Assembly (NCBI RefSeq): GCF_002127325.2
Contig: NC_035439.2
Span: 139,935,901 to 139,999,900 of the forward strand
Length of the DNA: 64,000 nt
Reading direction: 5' to 3'
From: Helianthus annuus
Lineage: Eukaryota; Streptophyta; Magnoliopsida; Asterales; Asteraceae
Shown piece by piece: positions 59,901-64,000 of the stretch. Below the pieces are notes generated by a model that was given only the letters and a program-made list of their open reading frames with translations, searched no databases and was not told the origin of the DNA. Position 1 is the stretch's first letter, and each line of letters starts with the position of its first letter. The translations under genes and the position numbers were made by a program.

Positions 59901-62900
59901 TACCCTTACACTTTATTGTAAATTGTAATGACTATTTAGACCCTCAACTTTTACTTTTTTTTCCTTTTACTTATTTTATGTGGTTTCTTTTTAGTTTTCT
60001 TCTCAACGTGATGTTTTTTTTAAATTTTCCATATGTACCGTCGTCGTAAGTAGGTTATTTCAATTACAGTCCGAACCCGCCGCAGATATTCGTTTTTATG
60101 GTTATAACAAGTATCGATACCGTAACAAATTGAACCAATAAATTTGATTACTGCCACGTCATTTTTTTTTTTTTTTTAAATCTTAACGTAGACTGTAGAC
60201 TGATCCGTCGCAATTTGCTAATTTTTATCTATATTTTTAACCCACTGCGGAGCGCGAGTGGTAACCCACTAGTTTTTTAAGTTAAAAAATATTTTAACTA
60301 AGGAAAAAGAATATTTTGTTATTTTCAGGTAGGTAGGGCTGGTTTATCGTTGACAGAAGAGCAGAAAATACGGCTTTCTGTTGCTAGGGCGGTGCTTTTG
60401 AACCCGTCTATTCTTCTTCTTGATGAAGTCACCGGTGGACTCGACTTTGAAGCTGAAAGATCTGTTCAGGAGGCGTTGGATCTCTTGATGTTAGGCAGAT
60501 CAACGATCATAATTGCTCGCAGGCTTTCTTTGATAAAGAATGCTGATTTTATTGCTGTTATGGAAGATGGTCAGTTAATGGAGATTGGAACACACGATGA
60601 GCTAATAGCCTCTGACGGGCTTTATGCTGAGCTTTTAAGATGTGAAGAAGCTGCTAAACTCCCGCGAAGGTAGACTCACATAACATGTGTTTTTTTATTA
60701 TTATTTTTTATATTTTTTAAAGGGTTGGGATTGAATTGGGATATCTATAGTACGTGTCTTAACGGGCTGTGTCCGGTTGGATGATGTGAACATTTCCTCC
60801 CTCCATCTCAAAATTTTTTTATACACAGTTAATGTGTTAATCATGATTAATAAAACAAAGTTATCACCATAATAATCTAAATCTTTGAATAAAACAGTGG
60901 GAAATTATTAAAGAAAACCTATAGAAGTTATAAAAATAATTAACATTAAGCTATATAAAGGGGAAACAAGTAATAAAAAAATATATAACAAAAACGTAAG
61001 AGTAAAATGCCAAAATCGTCCTTGAGGTCTGGTTATATTTGCTTGTTCCATCCAACAGGACAAAAATGCCCTTTCTCCTTAACAGAAAAAATAAATTGAG
61101 TTAGTGATTTGGATGGAAATGGCAATAAAACGCAAACCTGAAGGACGCGAATGCACAAAAGGTCTTTTTGGATGGAACAAGCAAATATGCCTAAACCTCA
61201 GGGGCGATTTTGGCATTTTACTCTTCTTGTTAATTTTAGTTAAAAGATTTACTCATGCACGTATAGAGTCTAGGGACTTACATGTGAGAATTCTTCGAAA
61301 GTCCGTAGGGTTTTTTCTACATTTTCCTCCAAACATTTATGGGCTTGTATGCATAGGAAATGGTTTTTGAGCGTATCTTAACCCATTGACCCATTCCCTT
61401 TTTAGCTAAACTTTTTTATTCGACCCATTTGAGAAAAAAATGCAACCATTCACATGTAATGTGTTTTAAATTACCATTTCCATCATACGGATGCTTTGAA
61501 TACATGTTTGTTGTTGTAGGATGCCGGTGAGAAACCACAACAAGATTACAACTTTCCAACTTGAAAAAGATTCTTCAAAAAGCCAAAGCTTCCAAGAACC
61601 AACATCTCCAAAATTCGCCAAATCACCATCACTTCAGCGGGCTTCTAACTTGAACGCATCAAGGTCTCACGATTCTACTTACGGGTCCCACGAATCACCG
61701 AGAAATCCAACCGCTACTGAAAAAGAAAACGGTTTGGCGTTAGATGTAACAGACAAAGAACCGTCGATAAAAAGGCAAGATAGTTTTGAAAAAAGATTAC
61801 CGGATTTACCAAAACTTGACATTCATGCTATCCGTAGACAAACATCGCACGGATCAAATCCCGAATCACCGATCTCACCGCTTTTGACATCTGATCCGCA
61901 AAGTGAACGTTCACATTCACAAACGTACAGTCGACCTAATTCTCAGCTTACCGATAAACCAAACCGGGCTCAACCCGTGAAGGAAAAACAACATAAAAAA
62001 GAGCCGTCAATTTGGCGACTCATAGAGTTGAGTTTAGCTGAATGGTTTTATGCTGTTTTAGGAAGCACTGGTGCTGCAATATTTGGTTCTTTTAACCCGC
62101 TTCTTGCGTATGTGATTGCGCTGATAGTGACAGCATATTATAGAAATGAAATCAACAGGCGTGTTAACATACGTGATGATGTGGACAAGTGGTGTTTAAT
62201 CATTGCCTGCATGGGTGTTGTGACTGTAATTGCCAACTTTTTGCAGCACTTTTACTTTGGGATTATGGGGGAGAAGATGACAGAACGTGTTAGGAGAATG
62301 ATGTTTTCCGGTTAGTAATTCCTATTTTAACAAGTGATTGTTCTTTCTCTATATGGATCAACATGTCGATTTTGGGTTAATTTCTTTAGAGTAAAATGCC
62401 ATTTTCGTCCAGAGGTTTGGCCAGTTTGCGACTTTCGTCCAAAAGTTTGTTGTTTTTGCATCTGGATCTAAAAGGTTTGAAATCTTGCCATTTCATCCTG
62501 CTCATTAACTCCATCCATTTTTCTTGCGTCTGATCGAAAATGGCATTTATAAACAATTTATACGCGCAAAGCTAATTTGTAAAAACTGTTGTGGTGTCCA
62601 CCGAAGTGTAATATAGTTATATTTTAACAGCAATGTTACGCAATGAAGTTGGATGGTTTGACGAAGAAGAAAACAGTGTTGATACCTTATCCATGCGATT
62701 AGCAAACGATGCAACGTTTGTGAGAGCGGCTTTCAGTAACCGGCTTTCTATTTTGGTTCAAGACTGCTCAGCGGTTATTGTTGCAATAGTAATAGGAATG
62801 CTTTTACACTGGCGTTTGGCTCTTGTGGCTTTAGCCACACTGCCAGTTCTCACTCTTTCTGCCATTGCTCAGGTAATCTTTTTATATATTAACTAGTATT

Positions 62901-64000
62901 TTGTCCCACCGTGTGTTGCGGCGGCATCGAAACTTAAAGTAGCTCGAACTTATACCGTCAAATATTTGACCCGACTCGTTTTCGAACAAAATTTATGTCA
63001 AAACGTTGACCAACTGAAAACACACATGAAAATAAGCACGAAAACGTATTGTATTTGAGCTGGCTCATTACCGAGAAAATTTACGTCGAAACGTAAACCA
63101 ACTTGGATTTATGACGAAACACACTTAAAAATAAGCGCGCAAGAAAATAGTGTTTTTTTAACGTTAAAGAATGGTACCACGCGTTGCGGCGGAGTCGAAA
63201 CGTAAAGTAACTGGATATTATACCGCCTAGTGAAAACGTATTATATTTGACCCGACTCGTTTCCGAACAAAACGTAGACCAACCAAGAACAAAACTTACA
63301 TAAAAATAAGCACGGAAGTGTTTTATATTTGACCTACGTACATAAAAATAAGCACATAAAACTCGAGGGGGTCAAAATGACATTTTACAAAGTTTTTAGA
63401 AAGCTAAGGGGGTGTAAGTGGCAATGCTAAAAGTTGAAGGGTTGATTACACAAAAAGAAAAAAAAACCATGGATGGCATTGTTGTAAATATGGCAAAGAA
63501 AAATAATAAAAAAATAGAGGTTGTCTTAGGAACTATTCCTAAGACACCCTTTTTTGTTATAATTATATTTAACCATTAATTTTTTATGAAACGTCCCGTA
63601 AAATCTTGAAAATATACAGAAATTATGGCTAGCTGGATTTTCAAAGGGAATACAGGAAATGCACAGGAAAGCATCATTGGTTCTTGAGGATGCGGTTAGA
63701 AATATCTACACGGTGGTTGCGTTTTGTGCTGGTAATAAAGTTATGGAGCTTTACCGATTGCAGTTACACAAGATATTTTATCGGAGTTTCTTTCACGGCC
63801 TGGCTATCGGTTTTGCATTCGGGTTTTCACAGTTTCTTCTTTTCGCATGCAATGCGGTTCTTTTATGGTATGCCGCACTATGCGTTAAAAACCGTTATAC
63901 AGATCTCCCAACCGCCCTTAAAGAATACATGGTATTTTCTTTTGCCACTTTTGCCCTTGTGGAACCATTCGGTTTAGCTCCATATATTCTCAAAAGAAGA
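53994..64000 (+). CDS. ABCB20: ABC transporter B family, ABCB6/ABCB20 type, 5' part (runs off the window)
   Basis: Eleven exons: 53,994-54,365, 56,277-56,331, 56,438-56,613, 56,714-56,914, 57,560-57,819, 58,345-58,655, 59,185-59,405, 60,329-60,669, 61,520-62,310, 62,631-62,872 and 63,620 to the edge; all phases agree, giving 1,117 codons of about 1,400. The N-terminus (SRGLFGWSPPH, QPLTPVSEVSEPPESPSPY) and the long linker in exon 9 are diagnostic of the ABCB6/ABCB20 pair, implicated in auxin transport in Arabidopsis. First membrane domain in exons 1-6; Walker A GRNGSGKSS at about residue 434; Q-loop TQEPALL; Walker B ILLLDEV at 560-566. The signature LSGGQ is LTEEQ (540-544) and the switch His is Arg (596), as I recall also for the Arabidopsis proteins. 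The second membrane domain is partly present; the second nucleotide-binding domain lies outside. Intron 1 starts with GC, not GT. Start: the first of two adjacent ATGs. Confidence 0.95.
54366..56276 (+). other. ABCB20 intron 1 (GC-AG), with repeats
   Basis: Donor AG|GCAAGA at 54,366, acceptor TTTTGCAG ending 56,276. It holds a GATGCG/GCGCAT-rich patch after GGTTTTAAAATGCGC (54,680-54,840), which may be a relative of 11,507-11,912. A GGCCGGCTCCATAG-type dispersed repeat begins near 55,068. A LINE or SINE 3' end on the plus strand (about 55,485-55,655) finishes in (GTT)n and resembles the minus-strand LINE tail at 35,735-35,900. Confidence 0.7.
56974..57364. mobile_element. hAT-like MITE (GGTTAACCGAACC) in ABCB20 intron 4
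   Basis: Starts TAGGGTGAGCAATAACCG and ends GTGCACACCCCT, the same kind of ends as 10,012-10,543. No target duplication could be matched. Confidence 0.6.
57848..58313. mobile_element. hAT-like MITE (CGGTTTT) in ABCB20 intron 5
   Basis: The right end reads CTACTCACCCCTA; the interior has CGGTTTTCGGTT-type runs and an AT-rich centre. The left side begins with a different phrase (GAGGTGGCAACTTC), so a second small element may be fused here. Confidence 0.5.
58688..59124. mobile_element. Foldback MITE in ABCB20 intron 6
   Basis: 437-bp palindrome from GAGTAAAATGCCATTTTCG to GGCATTTTACTC; flanks TAATTTCTT and TAATTTATT (8 of 9 match). Confidence 0.85.
59445..59768. mobile_element. Foldback MITE in ABCB20 intron 7
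   Basis: Starts GAGTGAAGTACACGGATGG and folds back to CATCCGTGTACTT; the last few bases of the right end are missing. Exact 9-bp duplication TATATATTA (59,436-59,444 and 59,769-59,777). Confidence 0.82.
60240..60272 (+). mobile_element. Helitron-like 3' end in ABCB20 intron 7
   Basis: CCACT/AGTGG stem (60,242-60,261), then CTAG at 60,269-60,272 followed by T. The hairpin is weaker than in the other copies. The AT-rich text at 59,780-60,240 may be its body. Confidence 0.45.
61000..61223. mobile_element. Foldback MITE in ABCB20 intron 8
   Basis: 224-bp palindrome from GAGTAAAATGCCAAAATCG to CGATTTTGGCATTTTACTC. The flanks (AAAACGTAA and TTCTTGTTA) do not match, so one side may be altered. Confidence 0.78.
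62389..62525. mobile_element. Truncated foldback MITE in ABCB20 intron 9
   Basis: Left arm only, GAGTAAAATGCCATTTTCGTCC to about CATCCATTTTTCT, as in 58,688-58,830; the rest is missing. Confidence 0.7.
62893..62935 (-). mobile_element. Helitron-like 3' end, minus strand, in ABCB20 intron 10
   Basis: CTAG at 62,893-62,896 with an adjacent GC-rich CACCGTGTGTTGCGGCGG stretch that can form a weak hairpin on the minus strand. A similar CCACGCGTTGCGGCGGAGTCG phrase recurs near 63,177, so the intron may hold two related pieces. The remainder of the intron to 63,619 is non-coding. Confidence 0.4.

Overview
This is nuclear DNA from a flowering plant. It has GT-AG introns, plant-specific gene families, and a dense mix of plant transposable elements between and inside the genes. 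The protein-coding genes read as a eudicot. A Tekay/Del-type Ty3 element with 3.4 kb LTRs and the many small MITE families would suit a composite (Asteraceae), but that placement is from general impression and is low confidence.

Layout. (1) 1-4.2 kb: a MAP kinase phosphatase 1 gene (MKP1, + strand), complete in two coding exons, with a hAT-type MITE in its intron. (2) 4.2-8.7 kb: intergenic MITEs, a 140-bp tandem duplication and Helitron remnants. (3) 8.78-13.89 kb: a complete four-exon TSR2 pre-rRNA-processing gene with four or more MITEs in its introns. (4) 14.2-25.3 kb: a 1.3 kb foldback element carrying about 0.9 kb of unrelated sequence, a broken receptor-like protein gene (RLP, - strand), and a partial second copy of both the TSR2 3' end and the RLP 3' end that was itself hit by a Helitron and a Mutator-type MITE. 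A Mutator-type element with a large internal inverted/tandem array and a tRNA-derived SINE follow. (5) 26.6-30.2 kb: a complete RPL23A (uL23) gene. (6) 30.4-38.2 kb: no host gene found; PIF/Harbinger, Stowaway, foldback, Helitron and LINE pieces and two small tandem arrays. (7) 38,272-52,112: one nearly intact, young Ty3/gypsy chromovirus with 5-bp target duplications, twin LTRs of 3,381 bp, PBS, PPT, gag, pol with a chromodomain, and an extra 404-residue ORF ahead of gag. (8) 52.1-53.9 kb: more MITEs. (9) 53,994 to the right edge: the first 11 coding exons (about 1,117 codons) of an ABCB6/ABCB20-type ABC transporter, running out of the window.

The four host genes are housekeeping or signalling genes with unrelated roles (MAPK signalling, 40S subunit assembly, 60S subunit protein, membrane transport) and do not form a functional cluster. 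The main story is the mobile DNA. At least nine small elements have exact target duplications that assign them to superfamilies (hAT 8 bp, Mutator 9-10 bp, PIF 3 bp, Stowaway TA). The strongest candidate for something little described is the retrotransposon: its extra 5' ORF, a perfect splice donor just after the LTR TATA box, and acceptor-like sites immediately before both the extra ORF and gag suggest a spliced expression strategy. All exon boundaries were read by eye from splice signals, reading phase and family similarity; no search or transcript data were available.
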